From positions 13,487,865 to 13,551,864 of the forward strand of contig NC_087082.1 in the NCBI RefSeq assembly GCF_026151205.1: a stretch of DNA of 64,000 bases, read 5' to 3'. Below, piece by piece: positions 1 to 12,100 of this stretch (the stretch's first letter is position 1; every line of letters starts with the position of its first letter). Under the pieces are notes generated by a model. That model searched no databases. It worked only from the letters and a program-made list of their open reading frames with translations, and was not told the origin of the DNA. This stretch comes from Bolinopsis microptera. Lineage: Eukaryota; Ctenophora; Tentaculata; Lobata; Bolinopsidae. Made by a program: the position numbers and the translations under genes.

Positions 1-1178
1 GCTCACAGGCCTACCCCATGTCTCGTGTAAACCCTAGGATTTAACATGCTCACAGGCTACGACGTCTCGTGTAACCCCAGGATTTAACACGCTCACAGGG
101 CTACCATGTCTCGTGTAGCTCTAGGACTCCAACACTTAACAAGACTCTAGCACGCTCACAGCTTCCACGGTCTCGTTTACCCTAGGATTTGGTTTTGGAA
201 CGGACACTCAAAACAACAATAGAGGAGCAGTCTACAATGACGTTGCATGAACATTACATACTCCTACGAGTTGCACGTAGGCAGGCCATGACCTCCCCTG
301 GAAGTCCCTGTCCTCTCCGTCGTATAACCCGGCGGGGTTGCACCAGGGGCGGTGGTAACCGAACTTCAGACTCTCGGAGTCTGTTGTCGATATCTTATGT
401 TTAATATATTCATGGTATATAATTTGGGAGTCTCTCTGGCAGCAGGAGTTGGAGAATGTGGAGGCAGTTTATAACAAATAAGCAGAAGTTTAGTCTTTGA
501 TTTTGGTAAATCGGCTACCATAAGTTAAATTCGGTATCAATTAAAATGTGGACAGTAAAATTCACCGGGAAGCAAGTTTAGGTCAAACATCAAAATAATC
601 TTTATACTAGGCGCACGTTGCAAGTGTATATACCAGACCAATATGGTTAAATTTCACGTATCAAATACATACAAAGTAATTAACAATGTCTTGACCATTG
701 TTAATGATCGGGCCGGCGCGCGCTTACTTCGTAGCTCTTGCCAAACGTTTCGAGAAGAAAGCGGCGCGCGCTACTTCGAAGAAACTTTAACGAGTAACAT
801 CCGTCAAAACAATGTCCGTCAATATAATAATACTTCACAACTTGGGGCATTAAATCTTTGTACATTTTTGTTTAATAATTCATAAACATTTTTCAAATGG
901 ATCACGCAACGTATGCAAAAAGTTTGAAAAATAAAAAGCGCGACTCACTAATAATATTTTTGTACCACGTTGTGACCCAAAGTTTGCTCTATCCAAAGCC
1001 CTTGCGCGGTGCGAGTATAGCGCGTGCCCGACTTATGAAAGCAAGCGCGCCCGCAGGCGGCGCGAAAGCACTTGTATCACGCGTTGCGACCCCCCACGGT
1101 CGTTTCACTATGGTGACTTGCTCTAACCAGAGCCCTCTCGCTTGCAGTTAGCGCGCGACCGCCGTAGCTGCAGTAGCT

Positions 1179-1211
1179 GCGTGACGCGCTTGTGAAACAA
1201 GCGCGTCACGC
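1179..1211. repeat. Perfect 15-bp hairpin inside the palindrome arm
   Basis: gcgtgacgcgcttgt (1179-1193) and its exact reverse complement (1197-1211) are separated by three bases. The GC-rich surroundings contain further copies of the tgacgcgct word, and a related but shortened form lies in the opposite arm near 3600-3640. This is a strong cruciform candidate nested in a larger palindrome; no function is known. Confidence 0.8.
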
Positions 1212-1660
1212 AGTACACGTATAACACATGGCTATGTGAAAATGGTGACGATACAGGGGGAGCCGCGCACTCGTGCGCGGCGGGCCATACAACATATGAC
1301 AACACATAGCCTGTGACTACGGCGTACTGCGTGACGCGCTTTATTACTTGGTTTCATGGCCGCGCGCTACTGCAAGCGAGAGGGCTCTGGTTAGAGCAAA
1401 CTTTTTGTAATAAATTTATCAAAATCAAAAATAAATCACGTATATGCCAAAAATTTGAAAAAACATTAACAGTGCAGCGCGTTTAGTATAATAGAGGAAA
1501 ACAAATTTTAGGAAAACAAATTTAAATTCTGGTATTTATTAATAACAATCAAACATATCATACATAAAAATAAAGCCGCGCGTTGGTTGACTGCCTTAGT
1601 AAGGTAAATATTTTAAGCTTGAAGGTGCCCTGCGCATTTAGCAAAACCTCATGTGGCGAT

Positions 1661-2119
1661 CACATGATCACGAGGACTTTGTGAGCGCAAAGAGGGTGGA
1701 TATGTATCTCTTCGCCACAACTCATTGAGGGATGTGATAGCAGAGCTATTAGAAACCTGCTGGCTGTAAAGATGTTACCCACTGAACCTCTCCTCATTCC
1801 TGTCAACGGGAGAGAACTTCTGCAGGGGCCACAAAGCCAGAAGGAGCTAGATTAGATGTTAGTGCTAGGAGTGTATGGAACTCATTGGAAAGGGCATTTT
1901 TAGATGTAAGAGTATTTCATGCTCAAGCTCCTTCCAATAAGGGCTTTGGATCTCCAACCCATATGTACAATACTCACGAGAGACAGAAAAAGAATTTATA
2001 CAATAAAAGGGATTGTAAAAGTGGACCATGGGACGTTTACACCGATAGTCCTATTATATCAACCACGGGGGGGTATGGGAAGGGAAGCTAATAAGTTCTT
2101 CAAGGAAATTAGCGGATAA
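1661..2119 (+). pseudogene. Broken retroelement-type coding fragment, left arm copy
   Basis: This is the mirror copy of the fragment at 2871-3131, with its frame broken by several small indels. One frame (1919-2119) gives a readable stretch that contains TFTPI and a GGMG motif. The recurring layout (an ARLDVSARSVW-type block, then FLDVRVFHAQAP, then FTP and GGMG) resembles, from memory, the C-terminal region of a multicopy reverse-transcriptase-linked protein seen in marine invertebrate genomes. I cannot name the element. It is not expressible as read. Confidence 0.4.
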
Positions 2120-2870
2120 ACTTTCTTAGGAAATCAGGCCAACGGTATAGTGAGGCAATGACATTTATTAGGAAGAGAGTAAGATTTGACCTATTGAGAA
2201 CAACAGTCTAGTATAGCTCTTAGAGGAGAGAGGGTTAAAAAGTAGTAGTGCAGTAAAAATAGCAGAATTAGGTATAAATTTGGAGCCAGTTCTTTTAAAA
2301 CTGGCTTACTTATACTACTTAAAGGGTGTTTATAAATTTTTATTTAGTGTTCTACTGAATTTATATTGAATTTTATATAGGGTAATTATTCAAACAATAT
2401 ACACATAATATAATAATTACCCTATATAAAAATTCAATATAAATTCATTAGAACACTAAATAAAATTTATAAACACCCTTTAAGATTACGTATAAGCAAG
2501 CCAGTTTTAGAAGAACTGGCTCCAAATTTTATACCTAAATTCTGCTATTTTTACTGCACTACTACTTTTTAACCCTCTCTCTCCTCTAAGAGCTATGACT
2601 AGACTGTTGTTCTCAATAGGTCAAATCTTACTCTCTTCCTAATAAATGTCATTGCCTCACTATACCGTTGGCCTGATTTCCTAGAAAGTTTATTCCGCTA
2701 ATTTCTTGAAGAACTTATTAGCTTCCCTTCCCATACCCCCCGTGGTTGAATATAATAGGGGACTATCGGTGTAAACGTCCATGTTCCACTTTTACAATCC
2801 TTTTATTGTATAAATTTCTTTTTCTGTCTCTCGTGAGTATTGTACTTAGTGGGTTGGAGATCCAAAAGCC

Positions 2871-3131
2871 TTATTGGAAGGGAGCTTGAGCATGAAATAC
2901 TCTTACATCTAAAAATGCCCTTTCCAATGAGTTCCATACACTCCTAGCACTAACATCTAATCTAGCTCCATCTGCTTTGTTGGCCCCTGCAGGGAAGTTC
3001 TCTCCGTTGACAGGAATGAGGAGAGGTTCAGTGGTAACATCTTTACAGCCAGCAGTTTCTAATAGCTCTGCTATCACATCCCTCATGAGTTGTGGCGAAG
3101 GATGATACATATCCACCCCTTTTGCGCTCAC
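2871..3131 (-). pseudogene. Broken retroelement-type coding fragment, right arm copy
   Basis: An 86-codon open stretch contains, in order, a VIAELLETAGCKDV-type helix, GARLDVSARSVW and FLDVRVFHAQAP. The alternating acidic-hydrophobic DV/DVRVF strands resemble the nuclease-like tail of an invertebrate retroelement protein (recognition from memory, not a search). The frame breaks downstream near 2870, where the left arm keeps reading in another frame, so both arms carry decay or sequencing errors. Probably a non-functional remnant. Confidence 0.4.
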
Positions 3132-4554
3132 AAGTCCTCGTGATCATGTGATCGCCACATGAGGTTTTGTAAATGCGCAGGGCACCTTCAAGCTTAAAAG
3201 TATTTACCTTACTTAAGGCATTCAACCAACGCGCGGCTTTATTTTTATGATATGATATGTTTTGATTGTTATTAATAAATACCAGAATTTAAATTTGTTT
3301 CCTAAAATTTGTTTTCCTCTATTATACTAAACGCGCTGCACTGTTAATGTTTTATCAAATTTTTGGCATATACGTGATTTATTTTTTGATTTTGATAAAT
3401 TTATTACAAAAAGTTTTGCTCTAACCAGAGCCCTCTCGCTTGCAGTAGGCGCGCGGCCATGAAACAAGTAATATAAGGCGCGTCACGCAGTACGCGTAGT
3501 CACATGGCTATGTGTTGTCATATGTTGTATGGCCCGCCGCGCACGAGTGCGCGGCTCCCCCTGTATCGGTCACCATTTTCACATAGCCATGTGTATACGT
3601 GTACTGCGTGACGCGCTTGTTTCACAACGGCGTCACGCAGCTACTGCAGCTACGGCATGGTCGCGCGCTACTGCAAGCGAGAGGGCTTCTGGTTAGAGCA
3701 AGTCACCATAGTGAAACGACCATGGGGTCGCAACGTGATACAAGTGCTTTTGCGCGCCGCTGCGGGCGCGCTTGTCCCACAAGTCGGGCACGCGCTACTG
3801 CAAGCGCAAGGGCTCTGGATAGAGCAAACTTTGGGTCACAACGTGGTACAAAAATATTCTTAGTGAGTCGCGCTTTTTATTTTTCAAACTTTTTGCATAC
3901 GTTGCGTGATCCATTTTAAAAATTTTATGGATTTATTTAACAAAAATGTACAAAAATTTATGCCAAGTTGTGAAGTATTATTATATTGACGGACATTGTT
4001 ACTTACTTTGTATGTATTTGATACGTGAAATTAACCATATTGGTCTATTACATACACTTGCAATGTGCGCTAGTATAAAGGTTATTTTGATGTTTGACCT
4101 AAACTTGCTTCCCGGTGAATTTTACTGTCCACATTTTAATTTGATACCTAATTTAACTCATGGTACCGATTTACCAAAATCAAAGACTAAATTTCTGAGC
4201 CAGCTTATAAGTTATACACTTTTTCTATAGATTGGTCGGCGTCGACAGTAAGCCTTCCTTACGGTGGCTTTCACAACGCGTCCACATTCTCCAACTCCTG
4301 CTGCCGGAGAGAGAGACTCCCAAATTATATACCATGAATATATTAAACATAGATATCGACAACAGACTCCGAGAGTCTTGAAGTTCGGTTACCACCGCCC
4401 CTGGTGCAACCCCGCCGGGTTAACGACGGAGAGACAGGGACTTCCAGGGGAGGTCATGGCCTGCTACGTACAACTCGTAGGAGTATGTAATTTTCCTGCA
4501 ACGTCACTGTAGACTGCTCCTCTATTGTTGTTTTGAGTGTCCGATCCAAAACCA

Positions 4555-5360
4555 AATCGTAGGGTACACGAGACGTGGAAGCCTGTGAGCGTGCTAGAGT
4601 CTGTTAAGTGTTAGAGTCCTAGAGTTACACCAGACATGGTAGCCTGTGAGCGTGTTAAATCCTGGGGTTACACGAGACGTCGTAGCCTGTGAGCATGTTA
4701 AATCCTAGGGTTACACGAGACATGGTAGCCTGTGAGCGTCTAGACCGCTCTTCTATTGTTGTTTAGAGTGTCCAATCCAAAACCAAAACCTAGGGCCAGG
4801 TTACACGAGGCGTGGTAGCCTGTGAACGTGTAAGATCCTGGGGTTACAGAAGACATGGTAGCCTGTGAGCGTCTAGACCGCTCTTCTATTGTTGTTTTGA
4901 GTGTCCAATCCAAAACCAAAACCTAGGGCCAGGTTACACGAGGCGTGGTAGCCTGTGAACGTGTAAGATCCTGGGGTTACACAAGACATGGTAGCCTGTG
5001 AGCGTGTAACCGCTCCTCTATCGTTATTTTGAGTGTCCGATCCTAAACCAAATCCTAGGGTACACGAGACGTGGAAGCCTGTGAGTGTGTTAGAGTCTGT
5101 TAAGTGTTCTAAGAGTCCTAGGGTTACACAAGACGTGGTAGCCTGTGAGCGCGTTAAATCCTAGGGTTACACGAGACGTGGTAGCCTGTGAGCGTGTTAA
5201 ATCCTGGGGTTACACGCAGACGTGGTAGTCTGTGAACGTGTCGAATCCTGGGGCTACACGAGACGTGGAAGCCTGTGAGAGTGTTAGAGTCTGTTAAGTG
5301 TTAGAGTCCTAGGGTTACAAGAGACTTGGTAGCCTGTGAGCGTGTAGAGCGCTCCTCTAT
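4555..5360. repeat. 43-45 bp tandem satellite at the palindrome's outer end
   Basis: More than a dozen degenerate units are built on ggttacacgagacgtggtag followed by cctgtgagcgtgttaaatcc. Between 4740 and 5010 a longer higher-order unit of about 120 bp, containing ctcttctattgttgtttt, is repeated twice. The same unit occurs in inverted orientation at 1-188. This is the right terminal block of the large palindrome; the left block is cut by the window edge. Confidence 0.9.
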
Positions 5361-5430
5361 CGTTGAGCCACTCATCCCAGGTTTGGTGAGGTGTTTCGTG
5401 GGGCATGTTATACACTTAATTATGGAAGAA

Positions 5431-5738
5431 CTACCACTTGAGATTAAGAATTGTACAACATTGGAATCTTTTAAAGTGTATCTGAAAAACATGCTAATAA
5501 TATCGTATCTTAATATTTTTCAATCCTAGTTTTCCCTAATTGGTTCAACTGGAAAATGCATATACATTATCGTTTATTTAGTGTATCAAGTCTAATCACC
5601 CTTATCTGGTTTAGAATATAATGTGGGTTGCTTTTTCAGGTTTTATTGTATCCTAAACTGTTTTCGTGGCACACTTGTGCATTTTAAGTTGTTGTGCCAC
5701 TAATATAAAAGTTTAAGTTATTATTATTATTACTTATC
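5431..5738 (+). mobile_element. 3' end of a non-LTR retrotransposon (CR1-like)
   Basis: The reading frame from 5431 encodes LPLEIKNCTTLESFKVYLKN and stops at 5529. This is the usual C-terminal tail of many LINE ORF2 proteins (LP..I....T..SFK..LK). It is followed by a short AT-rich 3' UTR with gtgccactaat and a terminal (att)n tract near 5715-5735, typical of CR1/L2-type 3' ends. Upstream it is truncated directly against the 43-bp satellite. Clade assignment is inference. Confidence 0.6.
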
Positions 5739-5889
5739 ACTGATTAAAAGTATTGTGTGCGCTAATAAATATTTTGAAGGGTACCATCAAATATACGGGT
5801 AAGGTCCTTCCTCATTTAACTTTGAATCACGGTTATTTTTATAATTTGGCTGAGTTGACTGGACAACATTGCATAAGAATCCCTACCAG

Positions 5890-6080
5890 GTGAAGGTAAA
5901 ATGAAAATGTGCCACAGATAAACTGCACGTGATTACCCCTAACTTTTACCCTGGCCTGTCGACCAGCCATGGCATATAAGATGTGTAGCATGTATAAAAA
6001 TCATACCATGATTATGATATTAAATCTAGGATTTGGACCCTGGACCTAACCATTCGGCCACCTATCCCTAAGTAACTATC
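5890..6080 (-). mobile_element. Possible tRNA-derived SINE or tRNA relic
   Basis: On the minus strand near 6075-6030 the sequence reads aggtggccgaatggttaggt and then ggtccaaatcc. The first resembles an RNA polymerase III A box (tggccgaatgg, as in Ser/Leu tRNAs) and the second a degenerate B box. The A-B spacing is shorter than in a functional tRNA and the acceptor stem is not closed, so a decayed SINE head is more likely than a tRNA gene. Confidence 0.35.
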
Positions 6081-6129
6081 TCATCTAATCAGCAATCACG
6101 TAACTAGTCCTGATTCATCATAGGAAACT

Positions 6130-9100
6130 ATGAATCCCACAGTGACAGATGCAGATGTTTTTAAAGTGCTTGACAAGATTTCAGACTATGAACAGCTGCT
6201 CATTGAATTGTGTGCTGTCATTCAAGATGGACATATCCTACTATCGAGAGCACAATATGATTCAGGTATGTTTATTAAATATTCCTCAATTTCCTTTCAT
6301 TGAGACACAACTCAATCTGTCCTCCAATATCCAAGCCCATATGCTTCAATAATTAAGTCATAGCACGAGTTAGTGTTCAATCTTAAAATTAACACCATCG
6401 ATTGGCTTTGTGTGAGCATAGATTGTTTTGATCATGATTATGAAATCTTAAAAATTCTGGTCTGTGAAGATCATTTGTTTAATCAATCTGTCAATAGCTG
6501 ATCTAACAATATAACTATGTTCTGACACTGACAATTTCAGGTTGCAGTTCGATGAACTCCACATATCTACCAGAACCAGGAGTACACGAGATTACTCCCA
6601 CCTCATTCCTTGATGTAACTGAAAATGAGAGGTTTTCATTGGTCACAACTAAACCAGATCCCAAGTCAGGAATTAGGAAAAGGAAGAAAGTTGGTAAAGA
6701 ATGTGAGAAGGAGAAGACAGAAGAGACCTCTAAAGGTACTTATTTTTTACTGAATTTAACTCTCACTGCATGTAATACATTTTTGTTTTTCCTGGAGGAA
6801 TGGGAAAAAAACAACTAAAGTTTCTCAATTTCGTTCTAAATAGCAAATTACACATTTCCACTTATCAGCCTAGAAAACCAATAAATGTTGAAGTTGACAT
6901 AATCTAAGATTAGGTCTATTGCTCAAGAAAATAACACCCCTTTGAATCGGAATGTACGAATTCTTAAGACTCTACGAAGATAACTTTTCTCACAATATTT
7001 GTTCTCAGAAGGACTTCTAAAACGACCCCTATAAGTAAAATTACCTCCAAGCACCCTATCAATATAAAAGCCTCCTGTTGATAACTCAAATAATGTAACA
7101 CAACAATAGAAAAATAACTTCCTACACTCATACCGTTTGTTACCATGGTCAATGGTGTAGAACAGACCAGATGATACGGACCTGTCTTTGGCTCCCATCC
7201 CCCTGCCTTAGCTTTGATTGCTACCATTTCTCCCAGTATTCCTCCACAACCTATCAATATAAAAGCACTGTACGCTATGCGGACATTATCATGAAGTGAC
7301 CCTACTGTCTGTCCAGGGAAAAGTAGCCATAATCCGAGCAATCAGACCTGAAATACAAATCAACTGAGGAGAGGAGAAGACTAGATCTTCAGCTGCAAGA
7401 GGAGACCAGACATCATGGAGCCAGCTGCTATAGCCAGAGTTAGAAACATCACATATTTACTTCACCTTGTGAGACTGAGGTTCCTGCCACTTCTGTTAGA
7501 CAAGGAGACACTATTGACATTGAGTAACCCCCGATACCATCCTCTAGAAAAGTAACTATCATGAGGAACATTATATATAAACAAAAGTTCTAAGAAACAG
7601 ATAGTAAACAAAGTAAACATTTCTGTCCCCTAATCTTTCTCAAACAAAAGTCATGCAATTTGCATACTTCTCCATTTAACTCTATTCTGAGCAATTAACG
7701 TTAAATAGTTCAAATCACATAAATTATTTAACGATAATTTTCGGACACTAAGGTCGTGTAGAATCAGTGAGAAAAGGTTTGACTGCGGTCTTCCACGCCG
7801 CCCTTGAAGCTGTAAGGTGTTGACAGCAAAAACAAGCGACGAATAGGCAGGGCCATCTGTAGGCCCACGCAGTACATGTCCGAGCATCCTCCACCGACTA
7901 CGAGCCACTTTAGCTGACAATGGTTCGCTATTGCAGCGTTTATACAAGTTCTTGTTGGAGATGATGTGAGGGTATTTGTAATTCAAAATTGATCGCAGAT
8001 GACGTCTGTGAGCAATATCTAGTTTTTTCAATACTGATTTAGGGGCAGCCCAGCAAGATGAATTGTACATTAAAACGGATACTACCAGAGCCTCATACAA
8101 CAGAAGCCTCTTGCTCAGAGGGATCTTATGGTTCCAAGCTTTCTTGTATTTGTTAAACGCGGCATATCCCAGACATATCCTTCTAGAGATGTCCTCCTTA
8201 CTACAAAGCATGGAGCCAAGCGTGATACTCTTTCTCCAGAGCTCGTTCCCTGCAATTGGCTTACCCTGATCGTCTTTAGCTCCCTTTTCAGCTAAGTACA
8301 CATGAGTGAAATCAGTTTTGTCTTCGTTAACGAAGAGATTCCAATCTTTAAGGACTTCTGTTGCAATAGGCAACAGCTCCCTCAGATTGTCTTCATCTTC
8401 ATCATTGAAGTCGATATCATCAGCATACTCACTGTCAAGTGGAAGACCAATATCGGTGATAGGTGGGTTAGGCCTATTCGTTGCAGTTTCAAGCCTGTTA
8501 CGGAGGTCACGCAAGGCACCCGCTAAGACAAGTGTGAACAAGCATCCAGACAGACAGTCACCTTGGAATGCACCGAGAAAACTCTGGAATTCAGCAGACA
8601 GTGTACCGTTGATGTTGACTTTGAGCTTGGTGTTGGAAAGCAAAAGTCTTACCAAACGGACTTCGTCATCATCACAGCCACACTCAACAAGAAGATCGAG
8701 GATGGTAGATCGTCGTATAGTGTCAAAGGCACTAGACATGTCGATCCCCATGCGATGGTATTCCCACCTCTTCCTCTGGACAACTGATAACATCACACGC
8801 TGGCACCATACAATGTCAGCACATGATCTACCCTGCTTGTAAGCACATTGCCATGGACCAGTGAAGGCATTGACTTTATTCTCAATTCTCTTCAAGGTTG
8901 CCATTGAAAGAATCTTTCTAACAGCATTTGAGAGAGTGAGGGGTCGTAGATTCTTCACTGGACCAATGGGCTTATTTGGCTTCTGTAAGGGGGTAATGTT
9001 TGCTTGTCCAATGGGGTCAAGGTAGGAATTGGTCTCGAAGCTTCTATTGATAATGTCTGCAAAACGTCTGTGTACTGATCCAGTAGAATACTTGAGAAGC

Positions 9101-12100
9101 TCATTAGGAATCCCATCTGGGCCGTTAGCTCGACCATTTTTGAGACTTCTAGCAGCTGATCCGATTTCTTCACTAGTGAATGGCTTAACTAGTGGGCGAG
9201 GAGGTCCTACAAAAGGTTCTAAAGGTGCTTCATCACGAGTAAGTTGTTGCTCAAGGTACTTAGCAACTACGGCAGCTTTACCAGTGTCTGTTGCAATATT
9301 GCACCCTTGCTCATCATGAACACCAATACTAGAAGGGGCTTTACTTTTAGGTAAGTTCAGGGTTCGAACAGCTTCAAACATTTTCTTACTATCTGTTGTT
9401 GAACTGATGGTATTACAGATAGCATCAGCAGCAGCTGATCGTATGTTAGAAAGTCTCTGCTTGATCTGATTGGTGAGGCAGTTAATAGATGATCTAAGTG
9501 AGGTTCTGTCTAAAGACTGGTTATCATTAAGCTGCTGTCTCAACAAGTAACGCTGGCTAGATAAGTTTTTCACCTCATCATCGTCGCTGCGATTACGTTT
9601 CCTGTGTCTGATGACACCAAGTGACGATTTTGCAGCATCCTTTATGGACTCAAGTAAGCCATTCAAGTCTGAATTTGGATCCAGAGCAGAAACAGTGTTA
9701 CTTAAGTTATCATCTAAGGATTGACGATATTTCACCTGAATGGTGGGGTTCGAGGTGAGTTCAGAGGTGTTGAACTTTAAGGATGACTTGGAGTGGCGTT
9801 TATAGCACAGACAGATGTCCTTAAAATCTACTCTAGTGACAACAAATCTGTGATCAGAGTATGTCAAGGTGCCTGCATAAGATCTAGAATCTTGTAGCAT
9901 TGGCTTCGACCTACTTCGACACAGGATGAAATCGATCTGAGAATAGACCGGGATCGTCTTTTTACTATTTCGCCCGGCACTCCAGTCCTTCCTCCAGCCA
10001 GTGTAGGTGGTCGTATGTCGGGCAGGATGATAAAAACCAGTGTTGGAGGCAAAGAGGTCAAATTCTGATAACAAGTCTAACAAGTTTTCTCCCATATCGT
10101 TGCGCAAACCCATACCATGTTTACCCATGAAACGACCAAAACCAAAGTCCTTATCTGAAGCAGTCATTTTTCCCAACTTTGAATTAAAATCTCCCAAAAC
10201 AAATATCTCAACATTAGCAGGGACGTTTAGAGCGTCCCTAACTTGGCCATAAAAATTAATCAACAGTTGTTGATCATTTTCTGCAAGTTTCTTGTGTGGC
10301 CCATATACATTGACCACCCTACATTTGATAAATTTTCCAGATTTTGTAGGGAGTTCTAGGTCCAAAAAGCTTACTCGATCACTGATACTGTTCCAGCATA
10401 CCACATAGTCAATAAATCGGGGACTGATAACAAAACCGAGTCCATAGTGCCGGCCATTTTTCTGCTCAAACAATAAGAGTTTGTATCCGTTGCTAAGACT
10501 GCAAGAATCCGGTTTTACAACCTTAGTCTCCTGAATAGCGCAGATATCTATGCCGTACCGTAGACAATCGGTACCCAGTTGCTCCCGTTTACTGTGGATG
10601 TCGTCTGGATCATCACAAGAACCGAGGCCACGTATGTTAAAGGTGGCGAAGCTGATGAGGAGTGTAGCAAACAGGGATCGTCCTGCAGCTGAGGTAAACA
10701 TTACGGAGGGCGATGTTGTCGTCTCTCCGCCGCTGGCGTTACCCATACGGTTCCCAAAAAGGAACATTATAGTGGGTGTTAAATCACACACTGAGCCTTG
10801 CTTCTTCTCTCCCATACCGCTTTCATTTTCACATTAAATGTTGAAACCAGCTTCTGTTGACAAAGTTAAGAAATCCTCTCCAACGTTTTGTGAAAGCAGG
10901 GAATTCTCTCTACAAGGCAGCATTACAAGGCAGCATTACAAGGTTGAAAATAAGAATACCTGCTCACATAGTGCTGGCTACCAAAAAGGTGATTATAGTC
11001 CAATTCTCAAAATACTGATAAGACACTAGCTATAGCTGTTCCCGAGTAACAACCCCCGTTAATAACACCTAGAACCAGCATGAACTTCTCTTGGAACCAC
11101 ACATTACATCCCTCAACTACCATCTTCATACCACTTAGATTAGTAGCTTCTTGTAGTAGTCTGAATATCAGCATGATAGACATGGAGACAAGCCCTGCCA
11201 TGCCAATACCAGAGCAGTAGGTTGTAGCTAGACACAGCATGAGACAGCTGATACCTTTCAGATCAAATCCACATTTCTCTCTTAAGTAGTGGGTCGTATC
11301 AAAGGGACCTGCTATGATGTATCCCGGACCTACGAACAGGCCAAAGAATCCAATGAGGAGTCCTGGAATTCCTGAAATAGCATAGCAGTTATGAAACTAT
11401 GAAATCGAATAAAAAGCCAATTATTAAAGAGAATTAGATCTCAGTTACAGTTTTTAAAGTTATTTCAGCGCCATTTTCTGACACGTCTAATTGTCTTTAA
11501 CATTCTAATCAGCAGCTTAAATCTCTGTGTCAGGCAAGTGTTTCTTGGATATAATTACAACTTGATCACATAGAACAGATATTAGTTTAAAGTTACCCCG
11601 TTCTTTTAGGGCACCAATTTAGAATGAAGCTGATCCAAACGAACCAGTAAGATACAGGATCGTCTGCAGATACAATGCTTTGAAAACAGCAACTGCTCAA
11701 ATTTAAGAGAATGTAAAAATCGGCGAACTCATTCCAAAAAAGGTTAACAACTTTAAGCCTTAAGAATCAATTTAACTGCATAGCTGATAAACAAGCTGGA
11801 TAGGTTAAATTGGCTGAAATAACAAGTTAACTAGAATAATCCATGAAATGGGTTGTTAGCAATCATAAAGTTGCCGTGAAATTATGATAAAATGACAGCT
11901 GTATTTTGGCATATCACAAGTTTTATAGTAAATTTAATTATAATACCGATCAAATTTTATTATAGCTACAGGCAGCACATGGTAGAATCTTCGTAGTGCA
12001 GATTGACATTTTTAAAATAAATAGCACACTTATACCGTAATTACAACGTAATATATATATTTTTTTTTTTTTTTTTTTTTTTTTGGGAACCAGCTTTGTT

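Larger units (their letters stand above)
1..4735. repeat. Giant imperfect palindrome (foldback), centre about 2401
   Basis: The left arm (1-2390) reappears reverse-complemented as the right arm (2412 to about 4735), separated by a 21-base spacer. The innermost pair is ggtaattatt (2381-2390) against aataattacc (2412-2421). The outermost in-window pair is the tandem-repeat block at 1-188 against 4555-4735. Every block in between, including the GC-rich stretch near 700-1400 and a broken coding fragment, recurs in mirror order. The arms differ by many one-base indels and some substitutions. Because the left arm meets the window edge, the palindrome probably continues outside. It could be a foldback transposon with very long terminal repeats, an inverted duplication, or an assembly foldback artefact. 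Confidence 0.93.

Noticed and set aside
897-1151. Possible small genes within the palindrome arms
   Set aside because: The frames are not conserved between the two arms and cross the GC-rich repeat; no start context or domain.
8306-8842. 178-codon plus-strand frame
   Set aside because: Antisense shadow of the intact LINE ORF2.
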